Position numbers and translations under genes: made by a program. Positions 1 through 8,132 of a DNA stretch of 15,687 nucleotides are shown one piece after another. The DNA lies in the NCBI GenBank assembly GCA_036501535.1, contig DASYAE010000156.1:1-15687 (forward strand), written 5' to 3'. The stretch's first letter is position 1, and each line of letters begins with the position of its first letter. This DNA comes from DASYAE01 sp036501535 (GTDB lineage: Bacteria > Actinomycetota > Actinomycetes > Streptomycetales > Catenulisporaceae). The notes below the pieces were generated by a model. It was not told the DNA's origin. It ran no database searches and saw only the letters and a list, made by a program, of their open reading frames with translations.

Positions 1-1
1 G

Positions 2-1651
2 TACTGGTCCGCGTGCGGGCTGCACCGGCTCGGCCGGCCGCGCGGTCCGCTCGGCCCCCTCGGTCCCGGCGCCGCGGCCCGGCTGGTCGGCGAGGCGGCC
101 GGGGCCGGGGGCGACGCGCTGGCGGACTTCGCCGACCGGACCGCGGAGTCGGCCCGGCGCATCGCAGCACACCTCGACGCACGCCGTGCCGTGCACGAGT
201 ACGAGCATGAGCACGTATCTCAATCAACTGTCACATCTGCAGGTCCTGACGCCGTCGGGACGGCCGGGCCCCAGCCCGTCTCGCCCTTCCTGACCGCTGA
301 GCAGGGACTGCTGGCCGGCCATCCGCTGCACCCCGCGCCGAAGAGCCGGGACGCGATCAGCGACGAGGAGGCCGCGCGCTACTCGCCCGAGCTGCGCGGG
401 AGCTTCGCGCTGCACTGGTTCGCGGTGGCGCCGGACCAGGTCGCGCACGAGAGCGAGCTCGGCCCTGGCACCCCCGACCTGTCCGCCTATCTCAGCACCC
501 TAACCCATGATCACAGGATCCTGATTCCGGCGCACCCGTGGCAGGCCCGCGCCCTGCTCGCGCGCCCGGAGGCGGCGCGCCGGGCCGAGGCAGGCTCGCT
601 GGAATACCTCGGCCCGGCTGGCCCGCCCTGGTACCCGACCTCCTCGCTGCGCACCGTCTACCGGCCCGACGCGCAGGTCATGCTGAAGCTCTCGCTCGGC
701 CTGCGGATCACCAACTCCCGCCGGGAGAACCTGCGCAAGGAGCTGCTGCGCGGAGTCGAGGCGCACCGGCTGTTCGCCGGCCGGCTCGGCACCGAGCTGC
801 TCGCCGCGCACCCCCGCTTCAGGATGCTGACGGACGCCGGCTACCTCGCCGCCGAGGGCGTGCCGGGGCTCGACGTCTCGTTCCGGCACAGCCCGTTCGC
901 GCCGACCGACTTCGTGTACTGCACCGCCGCGCTGACCGACCTCGGCCGCGGCGGCCTCGCGCCGGACGGCCTGCCGCACGAGCTCGCCGCGCACATCCAC
1001 AGCCTGGCCGTGAACGAGGGCCGCTCCGCGCAGGCGGTGGCCGCCGACTGGTTCGACCGCTATCTGCGCACCCTGATCCTTCCGGTGCTCTGGCTGGACG
1101 CCGAGCACGGCGTGGCGCTGGAGGCGCACCAGCAGAACACGCTGATCCAGCTCGACCCGACCGGGTATCCGGGCGCCGGGTGGTACCGGGACAACCAGGG
1201 CTTCTACTACCGCGAGTCGGCCGTCGAGGGGCTGGAGTCGCTCAGCGGACTGGCCGGCCTGGGCCGGGCCAGCGAGACGGTCGTGCCGGACGACGTGGTC
1301 ACCGAGCGGCTGGTCTACTACGCCGGAATCAATAACCTGATGGGCATGGTCGGCGCGCTCGGCTGCGCCGGGCTGGGGCCGGAGCGCGAGCTGCTCGGCC
1401 GGGCCGCGGACGTGCTGCGGCCGCTGCGCGGCCACCTGCCGGTGGACCTGCTGCTCGACGCGCCGACGCTGTCCTGCAAGGCGAACATGCTCACCCGGAC
1501 CGCCGGCCTGGACGAGCTGGTCGGCGCGCTGGCGACCCAGTCGGTCTACGTCGAGATCGCGAACCCGTTCGCGGCGTGCGGCGGCCTCCCGGGCGCGCAC
1601 CGCGGGCTGGACGTGCTGGATGTGCCGGACCTGCTCGGCGGCGCGCCGTGA
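2..1651 (+). CDS. NIS siderophore synthetase, IucA/IucC family (RhbC/IucA-like), 5' partial
   Basis: ATP-dependent ligase that condenses a hydroxamate-bearing amine with a carboxylate such as citrate in siderophore assembly; cytoplasmic. The frame is open from base 2 with no stop, and the upstream residues (for example FADRTAESARRIAAHL) look like the N-terminal helical part of the family, so the gene starts left of the window; the GTG or ATG codons near 191-210 are unlikely starts. About 549 residues are visible, and the family is usually near 590. Family marks seen: HPWQ at 533-544, the SSLRT segment near 641, the LKLSLGLRITNSRREN stretch near 682, EAHQQN at 1121-1138 and YRDNQGFYY from about 1184. 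The last replaces the KDF-type motif of DesD-like enzymes, so this is the IucA/RhbC-type partner and not a duplicate of the second synthetase. Its stop overlaps the next start (GTGA, 1648-1651), indicating translational coupling. Family assignment is firm; the exact acyl acceptor is inferred. Confidence 0.9.
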   Translation, partial: YWSACGLHRLGRPRGPLGPLGPGAAARLVGEAAGAGGDALADFADRTAESARRIAAHLDARRAVHEYEHEHVSQSTVTSAGPDAVGTAGPQPVSPFLTAEQGLLAGHPLHPAPKSRDAISDEEAARYSPELRGSFALHWFAVAPDQVAHESELGPGTPDLSAYLSTLTHDHRILIPAHPWQARALLARPEAARRAEAGSLEYLGPAGPPWYPTSSLRTVYRPDAQVMLKLSLGLRITNSRRENLRKELLRGVEAHRLFAGRLGTELLAAHPRFRMLTDAGYLAAEGVPGLDVSFRHSPFAPTDFVYCTAALTDLGRGGLAPDGLPHELAAHIHSLAVNEGRSAQAVAADWFDRYLRTLILPVLWLDAEHGVALEAHQQNTLIQLDPTGYPGAGWYRDNQGFYYRESAVEGLESLSGLAGLGRASETVVPDDVVTERLVYYAGINNLMGMVGALGCAGLGPERELLGRAADVLRPLRGHLPVDLLLDAPTLSCKANMLTRTAGLDELVGALATQSVYVEIANPFAACGGLPGAHRGLDVLDVPDLLGGAP

Positions 1652-2184
1652 CCGCGCAGTGGTGGGACCTGCGCACGCCGGCCGGCCGCTTCACGCTGAG
1701 CCCGGTGAAGCCCGACCGCGACCTCGAGCACATCCACCGGTGGATGAACGATCCGGCCGTCGCAGAGTACTGGGAGCTTGACGGCCCGCCCGGGCGCACC
1801 GCCGCGCACCTGGCCGAGCAGCGGGACCTGCCGCACACACAGCCCTATCTGGCCCGCCTGGAGGGCCGCCCGATCGGCTACTGGGAGATCTACCGTGCCG
1901 CGGACGACCCGCTGGCCGCCCACTACCCGGCCCGGCCGGACGACGTCGGCCTGCACCTGCTGATCGGCGAGCCGGACTGCCGCGGCGTCGGGCTCGGCAG
2001 GATGCTGCTCTGCGTGCTCTGCGACGAGGTCCAGCAGGCCGCGCCGTGCCGCGTCGTCGCAGAGCCCGACGAGCGCAACACCGCGTCCGTGCGGGCGTTC
2101 GCGGCGGCCGGGTTCGCCGCGTCCGGCACCCTCGAGCTGCCCGGGAAACGAGCGACCCTGATGCTGCGCGAGTCCCGGCGATGA
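1648..2184 (+). CDS. Siderophore hydroxamate acyltransferase, GNAT fold (IucB/RhbD/AlcB-like)
   Basis: Transfers an acyl group, probably acetyl, from acyl-CoA to an N-hydroxylated amine to make the hydroxamate that binds iron. The 178-residue protein starts at the GTG overlapping the upstream stop; a longer open frame reaching back to 1576 would run inside the synthetase gene and is less likely. Visible parts: HRWMNDPAVAEYW at residues 30-42, typical of the siderophore acetyltransferase branch (AlcB domain, Acetyltransf_8); GRPIGYWEIYRAADDP at 73-88; GLHLLIGEPDCRGVGLGRML at 101-120, whose R-G-V-G-L-G is the CoA pyrophosphate loop; and DERNTASVRAFAAAGF at 141-156, the final GNAT segment. Length matches the family. 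It sits between a synthetase and a monooxygenase with 4-bp overlaps on both sides, which fits the rhizobactin/aerobactin arrangement. The acyl donor (acetyl, succinyl or longer) cannot be told from sequence. Confidence 0.9.
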   Translation: MTAQWWDLRTPAGRFTLSPVKPDRDLEHIHRWMNDPAVAEYWELDGPPGRTAAHLAEQRDLPHTQPYLARLEGRPIGYWEIYRAADDPLAAHYPARPDDVGLHLLIGEPDCRGVGLGRMLLCVLCDEVQQAAPCRVVAEPDERNTASVRAFAAAGFAASGTLELPGKRATLMLRESRR

Positions 2185-3785
2185 CCACTGCCTCGGTGAT
2201 GACTGCCGTCTCGCCGATGACCGCCGGCGCGCCGGTCGGCGGGTCCGCGCCTCCCGAGGTGCACGACCTGGTCGGCGTCGGCATCGGCCCGTTCAACCTC
2301 GCCCTGGCCGCACTGGCCGAGCCGGTCCGGGAGCTGAGCTGCCTGTTCCTCGACGACAGGCCGCGGTTCAGCTGGCACCCCGGGATGATGGTGGACGGCG
2401 CCACGCTCCAGGTGCCGTTCCTGGCCGACCTGGTCACCCTGGTCGATCCCACCAGCCGGCACAGCTACCTGGCCCACTTGCGCGACACTGGCCGGCTGTT
2501 CGGGTTCTACTTCGCCGAGCGGTTCCACGTGCCGCGCGCCGAATACGAGGCCTACTGCCGGGCGGTCGCCGAGTCGCTGCCCTCCTGCCGGTTCGGCCGC
2601 CGGGTCACCGAGGTCCACGCGGCGGGCCTGCCGGACGGCGCGGACGGCTTCTGCGTCGTGTATCAGACGGCTGACGGCGCCTCCTCGGCCGTCATGGCGC
2701 GCAGCCTCGTCCTCGGCATCGGCACGGAACCCTCGGTCCCCGCGGTGCTGTCGCACCTGTGCGCCGAGTCTGCCGACGACTCGGACGACGCCGAGCCGGT
2801 CGCCGTGCACAGCGCGGACTACGTGTACTGCGCCGAGGGCATCCGCTGCGCCGACGACGTCACCGTGCTCGGCTCCGGCCAGTCCGGCGCCGAAGTCGTG
2901 CTCGACCTTCTACGCCGCTGGCACCGGCCCGGCCGTCGGCTGCGCTGGATCACCCGGGCCGCCGCCTTCGAGCCGATGGAGTACTCGAAGATCGGCCTGG
3001 AGCACTTCACCCCGGACTACGCCGACTACTTCCACGCCCTGCCCGAGGCCCGCCGCGACGCCCTCCTGCGCGGCCAGGGCCGGCTTTACAAGGCCGTCTC
3101 CGCCGAGACGCTGGCCGACATCCGGGAGGAGCTGGACGCGCGCTCCTTCCGCCCCGACGGCGATGGCGCCACGGGCGTCACCCTGATGCCCGGCGCGGAG
3201 GCGGTCGACGGCTGGCGGGACGGCCGACAGCTCGAGCTGACCATGCGTCACACCCAGACAGAGCAGTACTTCACCGTGCGGACCGGGCGCCTCGTCCTGG
3301 CCACCGGCTACATTCCACGCGAGCCGGCCCTGCTGGCCCCGATCGCGCAGCTCATCGAGCGTGACGCGGCTGGACGGCCGATCGTCGGCCGCGACCATCG
3401 GGTGCGGCTGAACGGCACCTCCGCGAGTATCTACGTTCAGAACGCCGAGCTGCACACGCACGGAGTGGGCGCGCCTGATCTCGGCCTCGGTGCCTATCGC
3501 GCCGCGATGATCCTTAACACCGTGACCGGACGGCAGGTCCATCCGTTGCCCAGGCACACCGCCCACACCGCGTTCGCCCCGGCCGCTGCCGCCGCAGCCG
3601 ACCCCGGCATCACCGTGCACATGACAGGAACCAGCCTTGGACCAGCAGACCAGCCCGACAGCCGACCAGGCGGCCGGGCTCCCGCAGCCCGCGCCGCCGA
3701 CGGCCGAACCGCACAGTTCGCCGGTGCAGCCGGACGGGCCCGCCACGCCGCCCCTCTCCGCAACGGCGGAGCCGGCCCGCGTTGA
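2181..3785 (+). CDS. FAD/NADPH-dependent amine N-monooxygenase (lysine/ornithine/diamine hydroxylase family, IucD/RhbE/DesB-like)
   Basis: Hydroxylates the primary amine of lysine, ornithine, cadaverine or diaminopropane, the first step to a hydroxamate siderophore. The start chosen is the ATG in the ATGA overlap at 2181, giving 534 residues. The FAD-binding motif GIGPFN is at residues 34-39, the substrate-side HPGMM and LQVPFLADLVTL segments follow, the NADPH motif GSGQSGAE is at 231-238 and the conserved ATGY at 374-377; the family ending ELHTHGVGAPDLGLGAYRAA is present. Homology appears to stop near residue 465; the last about 70 residues are Arg/Gly/Ala-rich. In the tail's own overlap with the next gene (3639-3785) its frame has only 33 of 48 codons ending in G or C, against 45 of 50 in the overlapping frame, so this tail is probably unselected read-through. 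By analogy with RhbE the substrate could be 1,3-diaminopropane, but lysine or cadaverine are equally allowed by what is visible. Confidence 0.92.
   Translation: MTTASVMTAVSPMTAGAPVGGSAPPEVHDLVGVGIGPFNLALAALAEPVRELSCLFLDDRPRFSWHPGMMVDGATLQVPFLADLVTLVDPTSRHSYLAHLRDTGRLFGFYFAERFHVPRAEYEAYCRAVAESLPSCRFGRRVTEVHAAGLPDGADGFCVVYQTADGASSAVMARSLVLGIGTEPSVPAVLSHLCAESADDSDDAEPVAVHSADYVYCAEGIRCADDVTVLGSGQSGAEVVLDLLRRWHRPGRRLRWITRAAAFEPMEYSKIGLEHFTPDYADYFHALPEARRDALLRGQGRLYKAVSAETLADIREELDARSFRPDGDGATGVTLMPGAEAVDGWRDGRQLELTMRHTQTEQYFTVRTGRLVLATGYIPREPALLAPIAQLIERDAAGRPIVGRDHRVRLNGTSASIYVQNAELHTHGVGAPDLGLGAYRAAMILNTVTGRQVHPLPRHTAHTAFAPAAAAAADPGITVHMTGTSLGPADQPDSRPGGRAPAARAADGRTAQFAGAAGRARHAAPLRNGGAGPR
3626..3630 (+). 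promoter_or_regulatory. Ribosome binding site deciding a TTG start
   Basis: AGGAA lies 6 bases before the TTG at 3637, inside the 3' part of the monooxygenase gene. It supports starting the second NIS synthetase at 3637 and not at the in-frame ATG 3991, where the nearest purine-rich run (GGGAG, 3973-3977) is 13 bases away. Confidence 0.5.
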
Positions 3786-5769
3786 CGGACTGTCAGGCCC
3801 GATTCCCGCGATCCTGGTGCAGCCCGACACGGTTCCGATCAGCTCAGCGCCAGTCGACTCAGTGCCAGTCCACACGGTGCCGGTCGACAGAGTGCCGGTC
3901 AGCTCGGTGCCGGTCACTACAGCGCCGAAGCGCAGCGCAGCCCCGAAGAACGCCGCCCCGGCCGGCTCGGCCGGGAGCGCGGCCGCCGCCATGCCGCACG
4001 GCGACCCCGACCTGCGCCGCCGCCAGGCCGGCCGCGCCCTGCTGGCCAAGACCCTCGGCGAGTTCGCGTACGAGCAACTGCTGGAACCGGAACCGCACGA
4101 GGACGGCTGGTACGGTCTGCGGCTCGAGGCCGGGTCGGGCCCCGCCGTCGAATACCGGTTCCTCGCCGCGCGGGGCAGCTACGGCTCCTGGTTCGTCGAC
4201 CCCGGCTCGGTGCGCCGCAACAACCACCCGGCCGCCGATCCGCTCGCGTTCATCGCCGACTGCGCCCCCGCGCTCGGCCTGACGGGTGACACCGCCGGGC
4301 ACCTGGTCCGTGAGATGGCCGCAACGCTCGCTTCTGATACGCAGATCCTGGCCACAGCCACGCACACGGCGGCGCAGTTGGCCGACCTCGGATATGCCGA
4401 ACTGGAGGGCCACCAGACCGGCCACCCGTGGATCGTCTTCAACAAAGGCCGCATCGGCTTCTCCGCTCGCGACACGCTTCGATACGCGCCCGAGGCACGG
4501 CGCCCGCTGCGCCTACCGTGGATCGCCGTGCGCGACGACCTGGCGAAGTATCAGGCCGTCTCAGGCCTGAGCGCACGCCGCCTATACACCGAGGAACTCT
4601 CCCCAGCCGCCCGCGTCCGATTCGGCGCAGAGCTCATCCGGCAGGGCTGCAACCCGGCGCGCTACTGGTGGCTGCCGGTTCACCCCTGGCAGTGGGACGA
4701 GATGATCCGGCAGATCTACGGCGCCGAGATCGCCTGCGGCCGAATGGTCTACCTCGGCGACGGCGACGACGCCTATCTTCCGCAGCAGTCCATCAGGACC
4801 TTCAGCAACATCGCGCAGCCGCGCCGGCGCCACGTCAAACTGCCCCTCTCCATCCTCAACACGATGGTCTGGCGCGGGCTGCCGACCGACCGCACCGAGG
4901 CCGCGCCCGCCGTCACCACCTGGCTCAAGCAGCTCGCCGAGGCGGACCACTACCTGCGCGACGTGTGCAAGGTCGTGCTGCTCGGCGAGGTCGCCTCGGT
5001 CACCGTCGGACACCCGGTGCTCGACCGGATGGAGGGCGTGCCCTATCAGTACCGCGAGATGCTCGGCGCGATCTGGCGCGAGCCGCTGCCCGCGGCGCTG
5101 CATCAAGGCGAGCGCGCCCGGACCCTGGCATCGCTGCTGTCCTACGGCGCGGACGGCCGGCCGCTGGCCGCCGAACTGGTCGCCCGCTCCGGCCTGGACC
5201 CGCGCGCCTGGCTGCTGCGGCTGTTCGGCGCGCTGCTCCCGCCGCTGCTGCGCTTTCTCTACGCCTACGGTGTCGCCTTCTCGCCGACCGGGCAGAACGT
5301 CGCGGTCATCTTCGACGGCCACGACGTGCCGACCCGCCTCGCGGTCAAGGACTTCGTGGACGACGTCAACATCTCCGCGCACGACCTGCCCGAACTGGCC
5401 GGCCTGCCCGACGCGGCCGCGTCCGTGCTGCTGCGGGAGAAGCCCGAGTACCTTTGCCAGTTCCTGCACGCCGGCCTGTTCGTCGGTGTCTTCCGCTACC
5501 TGGCCCGGATCTGCGAGCAGAGCCTGGCCGTGCCGAGCGCCGACTTCTGGGCCATGGCGCGCGCCACCGTGCGCACCTATCAGCGCGAGTTCCCCGACCA
5601 CGCGGACCGCTACGAGCTGTTCGACCTCGACGCGCCGCGGATCGACCGGCTCTGCCTCAACCGCAACCGGCTGCTCCTCGACAGGTACCGCGACCGGCCG
5701 GACCGCCCGCACATCGAAGCGTTCGGACAAGTGGGCAACCCGCTCTCGACTGTCGCCGAGGCACCGTAA
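3637..5769 (+). CDS. NIS siderophore synthetase, IucC/RhbF/DesD-like, with N-terminal low-complexity extension
   Basis: Second ATP-dependent NIS ligase, probably completing the siderophore by joining the second hydroxamate arm to the half-product of the first synthetase. Of 710 residues, the conserved enzyme begins near residue 122 (DPDLRRRQAGRALLAK). Marks seen: HPWQ at 349-352, SIRTFSN from 385, RRHVKLPLSILNTMVWRGL, GVAFSPTGQN, and LAVKDFVDDVN with the Lys-Asp at 571-572, the ATP/substrate motif of the DesD/IucC group; a FhuF-like C-terminal region ends in GNPL. Residues 1-121 are Pro/Ala/Ser-rich and include seven five-residue repeats. The TTG start is chosen because of the AGGAA site and because 45 of the first 50 codons end in G or C. 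The alternative ATG at 3991 would give 592 residues, closer to DesD length, so the extension is likely but unproven. The start overlaps the monooxygenase by 149 bp. Confidence 0.88.
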   Translation: MDQQTSPTADQAAGLPQPAPPTAEPHSSPVQPDGPATPPLSATAEPARVDGLSGPIPAILVQPDTVPISSAPVDSVPVHTVPVDRVPVSSVPVTTAPKRSAAPKNAAPAGSAGSAAAAMPHGDPDLRRRQAGRALLAKTLGEFAYEQLLEPEPHEDGWYGLRLEAGSGPAVEYRFLAARGSYGSWFVDPGSVRRNNHPAADPLAFIADCAPALGLTGDTAGHLVREMAATLASDTQILATATHTAAQLADLGYAELEGHQTGHPWIVFNKGRIGFSARDTLRYAPEARRPLRLPWIAVRDDLAKYQAVSGLSARRLYTEELSPAARVRFGAELIRQGCNPARYWWLPVHPWQWDEMIRQIYGAEIACGRMVYLGDGDDAYLPQQSIRTFSNIAQPRRRHVKLPLSILNTMVWRGLPTDRTEAAPAVTTWLKQLAEADHYLRDVCKVVLLGEVASVTVGHPVLDRMEGVPYQYREMLGAIWREPLPAALHQGERARTLASLLSYGADGRPLAAELVARSGLDPRAWLLRLFGALLPPLLRFLYAYGVAFSPTGQNVAVIFDGHDVPTRLAVKDFVDDVNISAHDLPELAGLPDAAASVLLREKPEYLCQFLHAGLFVGVFRYLARICEQSLAVPSADFWAMARATVRTYQREFPDHADRYELFDLDAPRIDRLCLNRNRLLLDRYRDRPDRPHIEAFGQVGNPLSTVAEAP
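3826..3930 (+). repeat. Seven imperfect 15-bp tandem repeats encoding a Pro-Val linker
   Basis: Read in the synthetase frame the units are DTVPI, SSAPV, DSVPV, HTVPV, DRVPV, SSVPV and TTAPK. The DNA unit is roughly GTGCCGGTC plus six variable bases. Unit length is a multiple of three and Pro is invariant in each, which argues for selection on a protein linker and not for non-coding DNA. Confidence 0.8.
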
Positions 5770-5781
5770 CCTAATGCCTCA
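5767..5781 (+). promoter_or_regulatory. Candidate -10 element of a leaderless dinG transcript
   Basis: TAACCT at 5767-5772 fits the actinobacterial TANNNT -10 pattern, and lies 8 bases before the ATG at 5781. No Shine-Dalgarno sequence stands at normal distance from that ATG, so transcription may start on the start codon. No convincing -35 was found (TCTCGA or TCGACT upstream are weak). Confidence 0.35.
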
Positions 5782-8084
5782 TGGGCACGCGGCAGGCAGG
5801 GCGACAAGACGAGGCGGAGTCGGAAGCGGCGGAAGGGACGGGAGCGGGCGGCGCGGACGCCGGCGGCGATCGGGTGAGCGGCACGAAGAAGGCGGGCAAG
5901 GCCGGGGCGCGCGATCTGGGGTCGCTGCTGGCGACCGCGGTCGGCGCGGTCGGCGGCCAGGCCCGCGACGGGCAGCTGGAGATGGCCCAGGCCGTGCGGC
6001 AGGCCTTCGACGACGGCGACCCGCTGCTCGTCCAGGCCGGCACCGGGACCGGGAAGTCGCTGGCGTATCTCGTGCCCGCGCTCGCGTACTGCTCCGATTC
6101 GAGGAAAACGACACAGGGCAAGAAGCAGAACCGCCGCGTCGTCATCTCCACCGCGACCCTCGCCCTCCAGCGCCAGCTCGTCGCGCACGACCTGCCGGTG
6201 ATCGCCGAGGCGCTCACCCCGGTGCTCGGCCGCCGCCCCGAGTTCGCCCTGCTCAAAGGGCGCAGCAACTACGTGTGCCGATACCGGATCGACGGCGGCG
6301 GTCAGGAGGACGAGCAGGACGCGCTGTTCGACGCCTCCGCCGTCTCGGAGATGGGCCGCCAGGTGGTCCGGGTGCGCGAATGGGCCGGGCAGAGCGACAC
6401 CGGAGACCGCGACGACCTGGTCCCCGGCGTCAGCGACCGGGTCTGGAGCGCCGTCTCGGTCAGCGCCCGCGAGTGCCTGACGGCCAGCAAGTGCCCGTTC
6501 GGCACCGAGTGCTTCGCCGAGCTGGCGAAGGACCACGCCCGCGAAGCCGACGTGATCGTGACGAACCACGCGCTGCTCGCCATCGCGACCTTCGACAGCG
6601 ACCTGCAGGTGCTGCCGGAGCATGACGCGGTCGTCATCGACGAGGCGCACGAGCTGGTCTCTCGGGCCACCGGCGCCAACTCCGGCGAGCTGACCGCGGG
6701 GGTCGTGGAGCGCGCGGTGCGCCGCAGCCGCAAGCACGTGGACGAGAAGACCCACCTCGTCTTCCAGCAGGCGCAGGAGCTGTTCAAAGACGTCCTGGAG
6801 AACGCGGACGCGGGCCGGTACCCAACGGTGCCGGACGATATGGCCGACATGCTCGGGCAGCTGCGCGATGCGGCGCGCATGGCAATCAGCGGCATGGCGC
6901 GCAGCCGGGACCGGTCGAAGTCCGCGGCCTCCGCCGAGGACGCGGAATCCGGGGGCAGCGACCAGGGCGCGCGCCGCCAGGCCCAGGCGGCCGTGGATCT
7001 GGTCTACGACCTGGCCGGGCGGATGGCCGGGTGCGGGTCGGACGACGTGCTTTGGCTCGACCGCAACGAGAGATACAGCGCGCTGCGTATCGCACCGCTG
7101 TCGGTGGCGGAGGCGTTAAGGCACCGCCTGTTTGCGCGCTCCCGGGTAGTCCTCACGTCGGCCACGCTCAAGCTCGGAGGCGACTTCGACGGCGTCGCCC
7201 GCTCGGTCGGCCTCGATCCGACCGAGCGCGCGGACCGGATGGCCGGGCAGGCCGTTGCGGCGGCCAGCGAGGCGGCCGAGCACGCCCGCGTCAAGGCACA
7301 CGAGCACGAACAGGCAGAACAGGCAGGGGCGGCCGACCAAGCCCCGGAAGACGGCGAGGACCCGTTCGGGTTCGACCTCGAGGACGACGAGGCCGACCAC
7401 CCGATCCCGTGGCGGGCGCTGGACGTCGGCTCGCCGTTCGACTACCCGAAGCAGGGCATCCTCTACATCGCCCGGCACCTCCCGCCGCCCAGCCGCGACG
7501 GCATCCGCCAGGACCAGCTGGACGAGCTCGCCGAGCTGATCGACGCGGCCGGCGGCCGGACGCTGGGCCTGTTCTCCTCGCTGCGGGCGGCCCAGGCGGC
7601 CTCGGCGGCGATCGCCGAGCGGATGGGCTACACGGTGCTGTGCCAGGGCGAGGACAGCCTGCCGCAGCTGATCGCGCAGTTCGCCGAGAACCCGCGCACG
7701 TGCCTGTTCGGCACGCTGTCGCTGTGGCAGGGTGTGAACGTCCCCGGTCCGGCCTGCCAGCTCGTGGTGATCGACCGGATCCCGTTCCCCCGCCCGGACG
7801 ACCCCCTGTCCGCGGCGCGCCAGGACGCGGTCGCCAGGTCCGGCGGCAACGGCTTCATGGCGGTGGCCGCGACCCACGCCGCCCTGCTGCTCGCCCAGGG
7901 CTCCGGCCGGCTGATCCGGGCCGGTGCCGACCGCGGCGCGGTCGCAGTCCTCGACTCCCGGCTGGCGACGGCCCGCTATGCCAGCTTCCTGCGCGCCTCG
8001 CTGCCGCCGTTCTGGCCGACCGACGACCCGAAGCTGGTGCGCGCCGCCCTGCGGAGGCTGGACCTGGCTGCTGACGCCGCGTGA
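5781..8084 (+). CDS. dinG: ATP-dependent DNA helicase, DinG/Rad3 (XPD) family with Fe-S cluster
   Basis: Superfamily 2 helicase that unwinds DNA with 5'-3' polarity and acts in repair and at R-loops or structured DNA. The 767-residue protein shows Walker A AGTGTGKS at residues 86-93, the DEAH box at 287-290, motif III-like LTSATLKLGG, then GTLSLWQGVNVPGP and QGSGRLIR (motif VI). Four cysteines placed like the family's 4Fe-4S ligands are at 166 (YVC), 232, 238 and 244 (CLTASKCPFGTEC), so the cluster should be intact. An acidic Glu/Asp/Ala insertion lies around 7255-7395. The ATG at 5781 is preferred; the GTG at 5874 (residue 32) is an alternative that would remove an Ala/Gly/Glu-rich tail not typical of the family. 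It follows the siderophore operon by 11 bp but is functionally unrelated and may have its own promoter. No SOS box was seen before it, despite lexA being nearby. Confidence 0.93.
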   Translation: MGTRQAGRQDEAESEAAEGTGAGGADAGGDRVSGTKKAGKAGARDLGSLLATAVGAVGGQARDGQLEMAQAVRQAFDDGDPLLVQAGTGTGKSLAYLVPALAYCSDSRKTTQGKKQNRRVVISTATLALQRQLVAHDLPVIAEALTPVLGRRPEFALLKGRSNYVCRYRIDGGGQEDEQDALFDASAVSEMGRQVVRVREWAGQSDTGDRDDLVPGVSDRVWSAVSVSARECLTASKCPFGTECFAELAKDHAREADVIVTNHALLAIATFDSDLQVLPEHDAVVIDEAHELVSRATGANSGELTAGVVERAVRRSRKHVDEKTHLVFQQAQELFKDVLENADAGRYPTVPDDMADMLGQLRDAARMAISGMARSRDRSKSAASAEDAESGGSDQGARRQAQAAVDLVYDLAGRMAGCGSDDVLWLDRNERYSALRIAPLSVAEALRHRLFARSRVVLTSATLKLGGDFDGVARSVGLDPTERADRMAGQAVAAASEAAEHARVKAHEHEQAEQAGAADQAPEDGEDPFGFDLEDDEADHPIPWRALDVGSPFDYPKQGILYIARHLPPPSRDGIRQDQLDELAELIDAAGGRTLGLFSSLRAAQAASAAIAERMGYTVLCQGEDSLPQLIAQFAENPRTCLFGTLSLWQGVNVPGPACQLVVIDRIPFPRPDDPLSAARQDAVARSGGNGFMAVAATHAALLLAQGSGRLIRAGADRGAVAVLDSRLATARYASFLRASLPPFWPTDDPKLVRAALRRLDLAADAA

Positions 8085-8118
8085 GGTGACGCCCCGTCCG
8101 CCCGGCCGGTCGGCTGGC

Positions 8119-8131
8119 CTCGATTCTCGAG
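8119..8131. terminator. Weak inverted repeat between convergent dinG and DUF664 genes
   Basis: CTCGA-TTC-TCGAG (5-bp stem, 3-base loop) lies in the 48-bp gap, beside GC-rich GGCC repeats at 8103-8119. It could help end both transcripts but has no T run and is too short to be certain. Confidence 0.2.
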
Positions 8132-8132
8132 C

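Noticed and set aside
500..1600. Minus-strand open frame opposite the first NIS synthetase (366 codons)
   Set aside because: Arg/Ala/Gly/Val-rich composition with no motifs, lying fully across conserved synthetase motifs on the plus strand.
2046..2180. Upstream extension of the monooxygenase frame
   Set aside because: It overlaps the conserved end of the acyltransferase gene and is Arg-rich; the ATG at 2181 in an ATGA overlap fits operon style and family N-terminus.
3991..3993. ATG as the start of the second NIS synthetase
   Set aside because: It would give a family-like 592 residues, but the upstream frame is open, has coding-type third positions, codon-length repeats and a well-spaced AGGAA before TTG 3637; kept only as an alternative.
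5756..5774. Iron box (DmdR/IdeR operator) at AACCTAA before dinG
   Set aside because: Only the right half resembles the TTAGGTTAGGCTCACCTAA consensus; the left half does not, and dinG is not an expected iron-regulated gene.
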